Assembly: GCA_028285415.1 (NCBI GenBank) | Contig: JANQPF010000026.1 | Span: 124,001-188,000 of the forward strand | Length of the DNA stretch: 64,000 nucleotides | Source: Pseudomonadales bacterium | GTDB taxonomy: Bacteria; Pseudomonadota; Gammaproteobacteria; Pseudomonadales; Azotimanducaceae | Reading direction: 5' to 3' | In this document: positions 1 to 8,629 of the stretch, piece by piece | How positions within the stretch are numbered: the stretch's first letter is position 1 | How the letters are laid out: the number at the start of each line of letters is the position of its first letter | The notes under the pieces: model-generated | What the model saw: only the letters and a program-made list of their open reading frames with translations | The model's database searches: none | Told to the model about the DNA's origin: nothing | Made by a program: the position numbers and the translations under genes

Positions 1-1440
1 GTGGAGCTGGTGATAGAAGCGCTTGATTCCGATTTGTATCGTTTTGCAGTCAATGACAGCGGCATTGGCATTGCGCCCGCGAATCAAAAACACATATTCG
101 ACTCGTTTGCGCAGGAAGACGGCTCGACCAGCCGCCGTTTCGGAGGCACCGGCCTCGGGCTGTCGATCTGCAAACAGATCGTTGAGCTCATGGGCGGAAA
201 GCTTGAGCTCGAGTCCGAACCGGACGCGGGCACCTCCTTCCACTTTGAAGTTCACCTGCCCGCAGTTGCGAGCGTCCGCCACGCGGACTTGTCCATCGAT
301 TCTGGCGACGTTTTCCTCGTCGCAGACTGTCCGAAACTGCACGATCAAATCGCCAGCTACTGTGGCGAATGGGGCACGACGTTGCACGCCTGCACGTCCG
401 ACGAGCTGGCAACACGAATCCAACAACAGGGCGAGGGTCGGTGGGTTGCCATCATCGACCAGCGCGTCACGGCCCTCAGCAGCCTGCCTGACGAGCTTGC
501 CGCAAGCCGCTGCATCTGGCTGTACGAACTCGACGCGTCTACTTCTACCCTGCCTGATGTGGCTCATCGTCTGCCATTACCGCTGGCCCGCCGTGATCTA
601 TTCGAACGTCTGGAACTCGCCATGCTGGCGCAGGCGCCAACCTTAGTCAGCGCAACGCCCCCTGCAACTTCTAGCGTAGGTGGCAACGTGTTGCTGGTCG
701 AGGATAACGAAGTCAATCAGGAAGTGTTCGCGGGCATGCTGGCGGAACTCGGCTGCAGCAGCACCATTGCCGCGGATGGCTACAGCGCCCTGCGCGCCGT
801 CGAGGAGAGCAGCTTCGACGTCATTCTGATGGATTACCGCCTGCCCGACATAGATGGTCTCGAAACGACCCGGCGGATCCGGAGATCTGAAACGGATGCC
901 GCTTCAACCCCGATCGTAGCGCTGACGGCGAACACGTCAGACGACGATCGAAACCGCTGCCTCGATGCGGGGATGGACGGTTTCCTCGCCAAACCGTGCA
1001 CCATGGAGGCGCTGGCGACGACGCTCGGCAACTGGATCGCGTTACGGGACGTCGGTACAGACCCCGTTACGCAGGTGAAGAATGACGCCCGATTCAACGA
1101 GGCAGCGCTGGCACCGATTCGGCGCCTGAAAACGGCGGGCGGAGAGCCCATGCTGGCTCACGCCACCAAGATGTTTGAACGCACGGCCGCTGATACCGTT
1201 GCCGCAATGGCTGAAGCCATCTCCCGCGCCGATCAAGACACGCTCGGCTTCAACGCTCACAAGCTCAAATCTGCCTGCGCCAACCTGGGCGCCGTGCGCA
1301 TGGCAACGCTCTGCAAGCAGATCGAACAATGCGCGGCAACCGGCACGACCGAAGACGCAGAAGGTCTCTTCGCGGATCTAGAGATCGAACGTAATCACGC
1401 ACAAGCATGGCTCTTACGACAGGTAAGCGGAAATGAATGA
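1..1440 (+). CDS. Hybrid sensor histidine kinase, C-terminal part (5' end outside window)
   Basis: The reading frame is open from the first base, so the N-terminal sensor and HisKA domains lie outside the window. The visible order is: HATPase_c (about residues 1-88, N-box remnant NDSGIGIAP, G2 box GGTGLGLSI); a receiver-like segment without a clear phosphoacceptor (about 100-210); a full REC domain (about 228-348, acidic pocket VEDNE, phosphoacceptor D278 in ILMDYR, switch lysine in LAKPC); and a C-terminal Hpt domain with HKLKSA (about 365-475). This is a BarA/ArcB-like multistep phosphorelay layout. It overlaps the next gene by 8 bp, so that response regulator is its likely output, by inference from position. 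The sensed signal cannot be read from this fragment. Confidence 0.93.
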   Translation: MELVIEALDSDLYRFAVNDSGIGIAPANQKHIFDSFAQEDGSTSRRFGGTGLGLSICKQIVELMGGKLELESEPDAGTSFHFEVHLPAVASVRHADLSIDSGDVFLVADCPKLHDQIASYCGEWGTTLHACTSDELATRIQQQGEGRWVAIIDQRVTALSSLPDELAASRCIWLYELDASTSTLPDVAHRLPLPLARRDLFERLELAMLAQAPTLVSATPPATSSVGGNVLLVEDNEVNQEVFAGMLAELGCSSTIAADGYSALRAVEESSFDVILMDYRLPDIDGLETTRRIRRSETDAASTPIVALTANTSDDDRNRCLDAGMDGFLAKPCTMEALATTLGNWIALRDVGTDPVTQVKNDARFNEAALAPIRRLKTAGGEPMLAHATKMFERTAADTVAAMAEAISRADQDTLGFNAHKLKSACANLGAVRMATLCKQIEQCAATGTTEDAEGLFADLEIERNHAQAWLLRQVSGNE

Positions 1441-3547
1441 CACAAGCATCCAACCCCTCGTTTTGATCGCGGACGATGACGATATGACCCGTTCCCTGAT
1501 GTCGGCTGCCTTGGCAGAACACGACTTCGAGACCATCGAAGTGGGCAACGGTAAGGACGCCGTCAAACTGATTCCCCGTCTCAATCCGGATCTGGTCATT
1601 CTCGACGTCCAGATGCCGGAGATGGACGGCTTTTCCGCCTGCGAAGCGATACGCGCGACCGCGTCAGAACCAGCCCCGCCAATTGTCATCGTCACCGGAT
1701 CCGACGACACCGTATCGGTCGAAAGAGCCTTCGACGTCGGCGCAACAGACTTCATAAGCAAGCCCGTTAACTGGTCGCTGCTCGGTCACCGGATGCGCTA
1801 CATCCTGCGCGGGGCGCAGACTCGTGACACGCTGGCACGCAGGGAAGCCGAAAACAACGCGCTGCTCGAGGCACTGCCCGACCGCCTGGCGGTGGTGGAC
1901 CGGGCGGGCAACATTCTGAACTATCTGACTCGAGACGAGCAGGAGATCGAACGCTACAGCCACGGCAGCCTGGATGATCTGCTGCCGCGAACTAACCTGA
2001 ACCAGGTGCTGACCGCCATCCGACAAGTCATGGTATCGGAGGCGGATCAGACCATCGAAGTCACCGGGGAAATTGGTCTGCACCAGCAGACGGGTATACG
2101 CCACTACGAAATCCGGATTACCCCACAGGCGCCGGGTATGGCGCTCTTAATCCTGCGTGACGTGACGACACGCAAACAGGCGGAAGAGCGGATTCATCAG
2201 CTGGCATTTTTTGATTCGCTGACAGCACTGCCCAACCGGCATCACTTTCTGCATTTGACACACCAGGAACTCGTCAGCAACCCGAACGAACAGTTTGCGT
2301 TGTTCCAGCTCGATATCGATCAGTTCCGTCGTATCAACGAGACGCTGGGAAACGACGCCGGTGACCAGGTCCTGACGCAGGTCGCCGAACGGCTTCAATC
2401 TCTGGCGTTTGAATTGACAAAAAGCGGTAGAAACGCCCAGTGCGCACGTCTCGGCAGCAACGAGTTTGCTCTCCTGGCTCCTTTCGAAGACAAGCTTTTC
2501 CTCAGCGCAATCAGCAGCCGTCTGAACGCACTGTTTGCAACCCCCATTAACAGCGGACGTCACGAACTCATCGTAACCGCGTCGGTTGGCATGGCGCTGT
2601 TCCCTGACGACGCCGCGGACAGCAACGATCTCCATACGTATGCGGCACATGCCCTCCAGACGTCGAAACAAGCTGGCGGCAACATCTTGACTTTGTATGC
2701 CGATTGTCACCAGAACGCTTCGCACAGCCTGCTGGAGCTCGAAATGGATCTACGGCGAGCCATCGAGAACGACGAGCTCACGCCCTATTTCCAGCCGAAG
2801 TACAACCTGGCCCGCAACACGCTGGCCGGTGCTGAGCTGTTGCTGCGTTGGTTTCACCCGCGACACGGCGCCATTCCGCCAAATACGTTCATCCCCCTGG
2901 CGGAACAATCCGGCTTGATTGTCGACATTGATCGGTGGGTCACTGATTGCGTTTGCGCTCACTTGAGCAAATGGCAGGAAGCGGGCCTGAATCCTGCGCC
3001 CATATCCATCAACATTTCCGGCCGCGCGTTCTCTTATGACAAGCCCGCCACAACTCTGGCCAGAGCGCTGTCAACCCATCAGGTCGATCCTGAGCTTCTC
3101 GAGATCGAAATCACCGAAACCGTGCTCATGGCCGATCCGCAGACGGCAACGGCAACACTGACCGAGCTCAAGAATATGGGCATTCGCCTGGCAATAGATG
3201 ATTTCGGGACCGGCTACTCGTCTCTCAGCTATCTCAAACAATTCCCGCTCGATACGCTCAAGATCGACCGCGCCTTCGTCACCGACCTGGAGCACGATGA
3301 GAACGACCGCGCGCTCTGCCATGCCATGGTGACCATGGCACACAGCCTCGGATTGAACGTCGTCGCGGAAGGAATTGAGACCGAATATCAGCGCACGTAT
3401 TTACGCAGCATCGGCTGCGAGCTGGCGCAGGGTTACCTGCTGGATAAACCCATGCCTGCGGAGGAGTTTGCCGAAGTTCTGTCCGCTAATCGAAACAGGA
3501 TTGTCCACGCAACACAGGCTATGGAACAGCCGAAGATTCGACACTAG
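1433..3547 (+). CDS. Response regulator with REC, PAS-like, degenerate GGDEF and EAL domains
   Basis: A 704-residue cytoplasmic regulator. REC occupies about residues 8-125 (ADDDD pocket, phosphoacceptor D58). A PAS-like segment follows (about 130-245), then a GGDEF-fold domain (about 250-425) and an EAL domain (about 435-690). The GGDEF signature reads GSNEF, so diguanylate cyclase activity is doubtful. The EAL domain keeps the residues expected of an active c-di-GMP phosphodiesterase: the E of GAELLLRW, SINIS, EITE, DDFGTGYSS, LKIDRAF, VAEGIE and AQGY. The motif itself is ELL rather than EAL. By inference, phosphorylation from the overlapping upstream kinase controls c-di-GMP breakdown. The 3' end overlaps the convergent gene by 29 bp. 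Confidence 0.93.
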   Translation: MNDTSIQPLVLIADDDDMTRSLMSAALAEHDFETIEVGNGKDAVKLIPRLNPDLVILDVQMPEMDGFSACEAIRATASEPAPPIVIVTGSDDTVSVERAFDVGATDFISKPVNWSLLGHRMRYILRGAQTRDTLARREAENNALLEALPDRLAVVDRAGNILNYLTRDEQEIERYSHGSLDDLLPRTNLNQVLTAIRQVMVSEADQTIEVTGEIGLHQQTGIRHYEIRITPQAPGMALLILRDVTTRKQAEERIHQLAFFDSLTALPNRHHFLHLTHQELVSNPNEQFALFQLDIDQFRRINETLGNDAGDQVLTQVAERLQSLAFELTKSGRNAQCARLGSNEFALLAPFEDKLFLSAISSRLNALFATPINSGRHELIVTASVGMALFPDDAADSNDLHTYAAHALQTSKQAGGNILTLYADCHQNASHSLLELEMDLRRAIENDELTPYFQPKYNLARNTLAGAELLLRWFHPRHGAIPPNTFIPLAEQSGLIVDIDRWVTDCVCAHLSKWQEAGLNPAPISINISGRAFSYDKPATTLARALSTHQVDPELLEIEITETVLMADPQTATATLTELKNMGIRLAIDDFGTGYSSLSYLKQFPLDTLKIDRAFVTDLEHDENDRALCHAMVTMAHSLGLNVVAEGIETEYQRTYLRSIGCELAQGYLLDKPMPAEEFAEVLSANRNRIVHATQAMEQPKIRH

Positions 3548-4250
3548 CTGCAGCCTCCCAGACACCGTCACGGCAGACAACTCGCTGAGGATCACCATCC
3601 AGCAGAAAGACCACGCCATCATCCAACATGGCCGGAGCGGACGCCCCCTCAGGCAGCCTGAAGGGTTCCGGGCACTGAGGTTGTTTCACGCTCACACCGT
3701 TGCCGTCGAGACAGAAGCCTCGCTCGGTATCACTACACGGTCGAGCCGCGCTCGCCGTTGACGCAGCCGCAGAGACACGCTCTGCCCTCCTGGATGCAAG
3801 CATCTTTTGTTGCACAGGTGGGACCGGCTCGGCTTCTTTCGACGTTTGCGGGGATATCGCATAGTCAGCTCGTTCTTCACCTTCGAACGCGGCTGCCGGC
3901 GCTGGCGCCGGTATCTCCGCCAGCGTCGAATCGTGTTCAACGGGACGGTCCTGCGCCATCTCGAGCGCTGGCCCTTCTTCGGCAGCCGGGATCGGCGCAT
4001 CGAACCGCGCCACGACCGTAATTGTCATGACAAGCACCGCCGCGCTGGCCAGAGCCGCCGGCAGACGCCCGACGAGCCACCCGGAACGCTCCTGCACCGC
4101 ACCGTTGACGGCGGCACGCTGTTGCTGCGCACGAGCTGCCTCCAGGATCTGCTCGTCAAGCCTCACAGGCGGCAAATCCTGCGCAGTCTCGCCATATAGA
4201 TCGGCGAGATCGGCGTCATCCAACTCGGATGGTCGTTTACGATCTGACAT
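3519..4250 (-). CDS. Membrane-anchored putative anti-sigma factor
   Basis: A 243-residue protein that overlaps the end of the ECF sigma gene by 14 bp. The N-terminal 60 or so residues are charged and probably cytoplasmic. One membrane segment lies at about residues 64-82 (AALASAAVLVMTITVV), followed by a low-complexity Ala/Pro/Glu periplasmic region and a C-terminal part with several cysteines (SDTERGFCLDG, KQPQCPEPF). The topology and the translational coupling to the sigma factor are typical of anti-sigma factors. No ZAS HxxxCxxC motif is visible, so the assignment rests on context. It could instead be an unrelated membrane protein. Confidence 0.7.
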   Translation of the reverse strand: MSDRKRPSELDDADLADLYGETAQDLPPVRLDEQILEAARAQQQRAAVNGAVQERSGWLVGRLPAALASAAVLVMTITVVARFDAPIPAAEEGPALEMAQDRPVEHDSTLAEIPAPAPAAAFEGEERADYAISPQTSKEAEPVPPVQQKMLASRRAERVSAAASTASAARPCSDTERGFCLDGNGVSVKQPQCPEPFRLPEGASAPAMLDDGVVFLLDGDPQRVVCRDGVWEAAASVESSAVP

Positions 4251-4848
4251 GGCGTTGCATTCCTGCTTTCAATTTGGCGTTGGCGTAGCGCAAACGGCTT
4301 TTAACGCCCTCTACGGACGTCCCGGTAATCGCAGCGATGCTCTTGAGATCCAGACCGCTCTCCTGCCTGATCAACCAGGTTGTGCGCTGATCCACCGGCA
4401 ACCGGGATATCTCACGCTGCAAACGTCGCGCCATTTCTGCCCGATCGAGTTGCCGATCAGGGTCTGCATCTTCAGTCACCAGCGCCTCAGCGGTGACCCC
4501 CTCCTCAATAATTATCGTGTTTTGCCTGGTTTCACGCCGGTAGTAATCCATCAGCACGTTGTGGGCAAGCTTGAAGAGGTAAGCTGCAAACGTGCCCCGA
4601 GGCTCATAGCTCGCTGCGGCCTTGATCAGCTTCATCCAGGTTTCCTGGTAGAGATCCTGCGCCAGGTTCGGGGTGACCTGGCGCAGGAAGTAGCGATATA
4701 CCCTGCCTCGGTAGCGTTCATAAAGACGGCTGAACGCGTCGTCGTCACCGCGGCAATAGCGGGCATAGAGTTCGTCGTCGGTTAGGCCCGACGACCCTTC
4801 CCGCGCGGCTCCTTTCGCCGGCTTTCTGACAAGCGTGGCTACACGCAC
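4237..4848 (-). CDS. ECF-type RNA polymerase sigma factor
   Basis: A 203-residue sigma-70 family protein of extracytoplasmic-function type. Region 2 is at about residues 35-105 (FSRLYERYRGRVYRYF, then DLYQETW and the DYYRR DNA-melting part). Region 4 is at about 145-195 (LPVDQRTTWLIR, and the helix-turn-helix SIAAITGTSVEGVKSRLR). Sigma-1.1 and region 3 are absent, as expected for the class. It starts at GTG 4848; a GGAGGA Shine-Dalgarno lies inside the last codons of the upstream VWA gene, only 6 bp away. The gene order VWA lipoprotein, sigma, membrane protein suggests one transcript and one signalling unit. Confidence 0.93.
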   Translation of the reverse strand: MRVATLVRKPAKGAAREGSSGLTDDELYARYCRGDDDAFSRLYERYRGRVYRYFLRQVTPNLAQDLYQETWMKLIKAAASYEPRGTFAAYLFKLAHNVLMDYYRRETRQNTIIIEEGVTAEALVTEDADPDRQLDRAEMARRLQREISRLPVDQRTTWLIRQESGLDLKSIAAITGTSVEGVKSRLRYANAKLKAGMQRHVRS

Positions 4849-4854
4849 GGGCAG

Positions 4855-6621
4855 TTATCCTCCCGTTGCTGCATATGCCGGATCCTCCACCAGACTCGCC
4901 ACGGTGCGGGCGAGCGTCACGAATTCGCTACGATAGCCGTGACGATCCGCCCCTCTCGCGAGATTTGCAAGCTCAACCAGCGCCTGCGGATCATCAACTT
5001 CGAGCGCAATGGAGTGCCGCAGTATCTGGCCAAACCAGGCCACCGCGGCGCTGAAACGAAAGTCGTCGCTCGTCGCGTCCAGCCGGTCGATGACGCTGGC
5101 GCGGACTACCGGTCTGGTGATGAGCTGACTTTTCGTCGCGGTCGGCGATTTGTAGCGCAGCTTGAGAAAGGCGAGCTCATCAGGGTTTTGCACCTGAGTC
5201 TCAGCGCGTTGATCCGTACCGTAGCGGAGTGGATCGACGCTTGGATTGCCGCTGCCGACGAGCGTCAGCTCATAGAGCGCCGTTACGGTATGCCCGCGAC
5301 CCACGTCTCCGGCATCAACCTTGTCGTTGTTGAAGTCTTCACGTTCGAGATGCCTCGTTTCGTAGCCGATCAGGCGATAGCTTTCGACCGCCGCGGGATT
5401 GAATTCAATCTGGACTTTGACGTCTTTGGCGACAATCTCGAGCGTTGCGCCCAGCTCTTCGACCAGGACCTTGCGTGCCTCGTGAACGGAATCGATGTAT
5501 GCGGCATTGCCGTTGCCAATCTGCGCAATCTTCTGCATGAGGGCGTCGTTGTAGTTACCCTGACCGAAACCCAGCACGGTCAGCGCCACCCCCGAACGAC
5601 GCTGCCGCTCTACCATCTGCTCGAGCGCGCTCAGCTCGGTTGTGCCCACGTTGAAATCCCCGTCGGTGGCCAGGATCACACGGTTGATGCCGTCCGCTTT
5701 GAATTGCTGGCGCGCCAGACTGTAGGCCAGCTGGATACCGGCACCGCCATTGGTCGATCCGCCTGCTTCCAGGCGCTCAATCGCCTGGTTGATTTGAATC
5801 TTCTCTGAGCCGGGCGTTGGCGCGAGTACTTCTCCCGCAGCGCCTGCATAGACGACAATGGCCACGTGGTCCTGCGCACGCAGCTGGCCGACAAGCATTT
5901 TCAGCGCGCGCTTCAACAAACCAATTTTGTCCGGCGAACGCATGGAGCCGGATACGTCAACCAGGAAGGTCAGATTGGCGGGTGGCATATCTGCGCTGTC
6001 GGCAAGGGCTTGCGCATTGATGCCCACGTGCAGGAGATGCCGGTCAGCTGCCCAGGGACTCGGTCCGATTTCGGTGTGAATACCGAAAGGTAGATCCCGC
6101 TCAGGCTGCGGGTAATCGTAGCCGAAGTAGTTCACGAGCTCCTCGATGCGCACCGCGTCCATCGGCGGCAGCTGACCGAGGCGCAGCAGGCGTCGTACGT
6201 TGGCATAAGCGGCTGTATCGACGTCCAGCGCAAAGGTGGATACGGGATTGGTGACGACGGTTTGAACCCCGTTGTCGTCGAAGTGCGCGTAGTTTTCGCG
6301 GTCCACGGGAGGTACGGGATGCGGTGGCCAGTGGTAACCCGGACTCGGCACCGACGCCAGTTGCGCGTGTTTGGCATGCTGATAAATGTCTAACCGCTGA
6401 AGGCTATCTTCTCGCTGAGGGCTCTCTTCTCGCTGAGGGCTCTGAGCCGCCGCGTGATCCGCCTGCTGGTGCTCGCCCGTCGCGGCTGGGGACGCATCCA
6501 CCTCACCTTCGGGCAGCGGTTCCGGGCCGTCGCCCGCCGGCGTATGGCCAATCTCGTTGGCGCAGGCTGCCAGCAGCGCGCAGATGAAGAGCAGAATGAT
6601 GTGTTGCATCGTCCGTTGCAT
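4855..6621 (-). CDS. VWA-domain lipoprotein, YfbK-like
   Basis: A 588-residue lipoprotein. ATG 6621 is preferred over an upstream in-frame start because AGGAG sits 8 bases before it and it yields a clean signal sequence with lipobox LLAAC. A low-complexity Glu/Pro/Gln linker containing SPQRE repeats follows. Next comes a YfbK-type N-terminal region (NPVSTFALDVDTAAYANVRR). The VWA domain has a complete MIDAS: DVSGS, the threonine in GGSTNGGAG, and ATDGD. The C-terminus matches the DUF3520-like region of the YfbK family. It is the first gene of the operon with the ECF sigma factor. A role in envelope sensing is inferred from context. Confidence 0.9.
   Translation of the reverse strand: MQRTMQHIILLFICALLAACANEIGHTPAGDGPEPLPEGEVDASPAATGEHQQADHAAAQSPQREESPQREDSLQRLDIYQHAKHAQLASVPSPGYHWPPHPVPPVDRENYAHFDDNGVQTVVTNPVSTFALDVDTAAYANVRRLLRLGQLPPMDAVRIEELVNYFGYDYPQPERDLPFGIHTEIGPSPWAADRHLLHVGINAQALADSADMPPANLTFLVDVSGSMRSPDKIGLLKRALKMLVGQLRAQDHVAIVVYAGAAGEVLAPTPGSEKIQINQAIERLEAGGSTNGGAGIQLAYSLARQQFKADGINRVILATDGDFNVGTTELSALEQMVERQRRSGVALTVLGFGQGNYNDALMQKIAQIGNGNAAYIDSVHEARKVLVEELGATLEIVAKDVKVQIEFNPAAVESYRLIGYETRHLEREDFNNDKVDAGDVGRGHTVTALYELTLVGSGNPSVDPLRYGTDQRAETQVQNPDELAFLKLRYKSPTATKSQLITRPVVRASVIDRLDATSDDFRFSAAVAWFGQILRHSIALEVDDPQALVELANLARGADRHGYRSEFVTLARTVASLVEDPAYAATGG
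6395..6443. repeat. 18-bp tandem repeat in the VWA lipoprotein linker
   Basis: Two full 18-bp units (6395-6412 and 6413-6430) plus a 13-bp partial third copy (6431-6443), each starting CGCTGA. They encode the SPQRE/SLQR repeats of the linker just after the lipidated cysteine. The unit length is a multiple of three, so copy-number change would lengthen the linker without shifting the frame. Confidence 0.8.
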
Positions 6622-6757
6622 GAGGATGACTCCTGTTTTGAACCTGTCTCTCCTTACAACGCGGCTGAGGCACAAACGGGGTTAACTTTTTTCGATCTTT
6701 CTTCGGGTGAGCTCGGATACGATTGAACCGCCCGCTACGGCGCGGTCTAATAACGGT

Positions 6758-7081
6758 ATGGCTGAGACACTGAACAAAGAATTCGACAACCTGGCGCACG
6801 CCTTGCGGCAGATCATCAGTCTCCTTGACGAGCACGGGGAACGTTTCTGGCGCGGCTATCTCGAGCGCGGGCTGCCACAGGTGGAGCGCGGGCATCTGTC
6901 CGGCGCCACGTTTGTCCTCGGCTGTTTTGGCGGCGTGGACACCTTTTCAGACTTCGAGCTTGTCGATGTGGACACGGCGGATGACGCGCTGGCGCGGCGT
7001 AATGCCAACGCCCGGCTGACCCATCTCCGCAACGCCGTGTTTGAGAGCGCAAGCGCCATCGCCAGCCGTCGACATTGGTGA
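6758..7081 (+). CDS. Small hypothetical protein, possibly DUF6966-like
   Basis: A 107-residue soluble protein. ATG 6758 is chosen because the protein then begins at MAETLNKEFD, the start of its helical region; an in-frame ATG 51 bases upstream would add a low-complexity leader. It contains a hydrophobic/charged helix, then HGERFWRGYLERGL and a GCFGGVDTFSDFEL turn. By memory this resembles small proteins grouped as DUF6966, whose function is unknown to me. The stop overlaps the next gene's GTG (GTGA), so it is translationally coupled to the SprT-like protein. Confidence 0.7.
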   Translation: MAETLNKEFDNLAHALRQIISLLDEHGERFWRGYLERGLPQVERGHLSGATFVLGCFGGVDTFSDFELVDVDTADDALARRNANARLTHLRNAVFESASAIASRRHW

Positions 7082-7539
7082 CCCACGAAGTCACCCATCT
7101 TGCCCACACGCTGATGGCGGCGCACGGCCTCGAGGGCTGGCGCTTTCGTCTGGACAACGCGCGACAGCGCTGCGGCAGCTGCAATTTCCGCGACCGCGAA
7201 ATCACCCTCTCCAGGCACCTGGTCGCCTTGAACGATCTGGACGAGCTGCGCGCCACCCTGCTGCATGAAATTGCCCACGCCCTGGTTGGGCCGGGGCACG
7301 GTCACAACGCCACATGGCGAGCCACGGTTCGCCGCATCGGCGGCCGGGATCAGGTCAGCAACGACGTTGCTCACATGCCTGTGCCGCGCTGGCAGCTCGA
7401 ATGCATCAATTGCCGCCAGGTCGTGGCCCTGAGGCACCGGCGCACGCTGAAGTTGGACCGGGTGCGGTGCGCGGACTGTGGCATCGCCAGCGGGCAGCTG
7501 CAGTGGCGTCAGGCATCTGCCAGCTCGCCATCCAGATAA
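7078..7539 (+). CDS. SprT-like zinc metalloprotease-fold protein
   Basis: A 153-residue protein. The zinc motif is LLHEIAHAL (HExxH, about residues 62-70) and a third ligand is in GPGHGHNATW. The C-terminal zinc-ribbon-like part has CINC and CADC pairs, matching the SprT/Spartan layout. The N-terminal part (HGLEGWRFRLDNARQRCGSCNF) also fits. SprT proteins are known or suspected DNA-protein crosslink proteases; whether this one is active is unknown. The start is taken as GTG 7078, which overlaps the preceding TGA by 3 bases; TTG 7075 is also possible. The 3' end overlaps the convergent YchJ-like gene by 31 bp. Confidence 0.88.
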   Translation: MTHEVTHLAHTLMAAHGLEGWRFRLDNARQRCGSCNFRDREITLSRHLVALNDLDELRATLLHEIAHALVGPGHGHNATWRATVRRIGGRDQVSNDVAHMPVPRWQLECINCRQVVALRHRRTLKLDRVRCADCGIASGQLQWRQASASSPSR

Positions 7540-7895
7540 AACCAGCGTTCTTCGATACAGACGAAGCGGCTGCGCTCCCGCAGGCGATGACCCGCACCGT
7601 CTATCTTGAAGCGAGCAGCGAATTCGACAACACCCTCCGCGTCACCCGGTTCACCCCGCACCGTCTCGTAAATCTTGAGACCCAGCCATTTCTGCGTCGG
7701 GGAGAGATTCACTCGAGCGGGGCGGGTGCTGGGGTGCCAGGTGGCAAGCAGGTATGATGCGTTCATCGTGACGTAAGCCGAGTAGCGGGAACGCATCAAC
7801 GCCTCGGCCGTTGGCGCCGTTGACCGGCCTTCGAGAAGCGGCGCGCAGCATTCGCCCGCGGTCTGTCCACTGCCGCACCAGCACGCGTCATCCAT
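7509..7895 (-). CDS. YchJ-like SEC-C motif protein
   Basis: A 128-residue protein starting at ATG 7895 (MDDACWCGSG), which places the SEC-C type zinc-binding cluster CWCGSG...CC at the very N-terminus as in YchJ/UPF0225 proteins. The family-typical ALMRSRYSAY motif follows, then an NTF2-like fold (TWHPSTRP, VEFAARF, FVCIEERWFYLDG). The length matches the family. The biochemical role of YchJ is not established. It is convergent with the SprT-like gene and divergent from the acetyltransferase. Confidence 0.88.
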   Translation of the reverse strand: MDDACWCGSGQTAGECCAPLLEGRSTAPTAEALMRSRYSAYVTMNASYLLATWHPSTRPARVNLSPTQKWLGLKIYETVRGEPGDAEGVVEFAARFKIDGAGHRLRERSRFVCIEERWFYLDGELADA

Positions 7896-7946
7896 ACTCG
7901 AGTGACCAAAGTAAAAGCCAAGCATAACCCAAGCCAGGAGACGCCG

Positions 7947-8381
7947 ATGAATCTGACCTACCGACCGGCATGTGCAGACGACGAAGCCGCGTGCCTGAGC
8001 CTTCTCGGCGAACTCGGCGGTGCGGGTCTGACGCCAGCCGAGGTCATGGCGCCGGTGTTTGGTTCGCTCCTGGACGGTGCTCGAGGCGAAGTGATCGTCG
8101 CTGAAGAAGACGGGAACTTGCTTGGGCTTGCGTCAGTGTCCTATAACCTGGCGATGCGCTACGGCGGCGAATACTGCCAGCTCGAAGAGCTCATCGTATC
8201 GCCCCAGGCGCGCGGCAAAAATCTCGGGGCCGGCCTCGTGAACGCAACGCTCGAGCGCGCGCAGGCAAGGGGGTGTGCCGAGTACGGTCTGTATCTCGTC
8301 GAAGCCACCCGCCACAACCAGGGATTCTACGAAAAGCTCGGGTTTGCGGTCGTCGGCGCTGAAATGCGCATGCCGCTCTAG
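7947..8381 (+). CDS. GNAT family N-acetyltransferase
   Basis: A 144-residue single-domain GNAT protein. ATG 7947 has a CCAGGAG Shine-Dalgarno 6 bases upstream, unlike the earlier in-frame ATG at 7902. The acetyl-CoA-binding signature is VSPQARGKNLGAGLV (motif A, about residues 85-100), preceded by the beta strand QLEELIV and followed by the NQGFYEKLGF motif B helix. The substrate cannot be inferred. Its 3' end overlaps the convergent DUF3820-like gene by 4 bp. Confidence 0.88.
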   Translation: MNLTYRPACADDEAACLSLLGELGGAGLTPAEVMAPVFGSLLDGARGEVIVAEEDGNLLGLASVSYNLAMRYGGEYCQLEELIVSPQARGKNLGAGLVNATLERAQARGCAEYGLYLVEATRHNQGFYEKLGFAVVGAEMRMPL

Positions 8382-8629
8382 TCAGGCTCGGCTGCCACCA
8401 GCCCGCGCAGCATGGGCTCCAGACCGTTCACTTTGATTTCGTACAGCACCGCCAGACGCTCTCCCAGCTTGCCGGCAGGAAAACCCTCGTTCTTGAACCA
8501 GACGACGTAGGGTTCGGGCAGGTCAATCAGCTTCTTTCCCTTGAACCGTCCAAACGGCATTTCCTGGTTGACGAGCGCAACGAGCTCAGCCCGGTCCTGC
8601 TCGCCGAGGGACAGGGAGGCATCACTCAT
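8378..8629 (-). CDS. DUF3820-like small protein
   Basis: An 83-residue protein. The core reads MPFGRFKGKKLIDLPEPYVVWF, which is the DUF3820 signature (a putative exonuclease-associated or quorum-related small domain of unknown role). ATG 8629 overlaps the end of the preceding SnoaL-like gene by 8 bp, so it is probably co-translated with it. A longer upstream reading frame exists but overlaps that gene almost completely and is rejected. Confidence 0.85.
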   Translation of the reverse strand: MSDASLSLGEQDRAELVALVNQEMPFGRFKGKKLIDLPEPYVVWFKNEGFPAGKLGERLAVLYEIKVNGLEPMLRGLVAAEPD

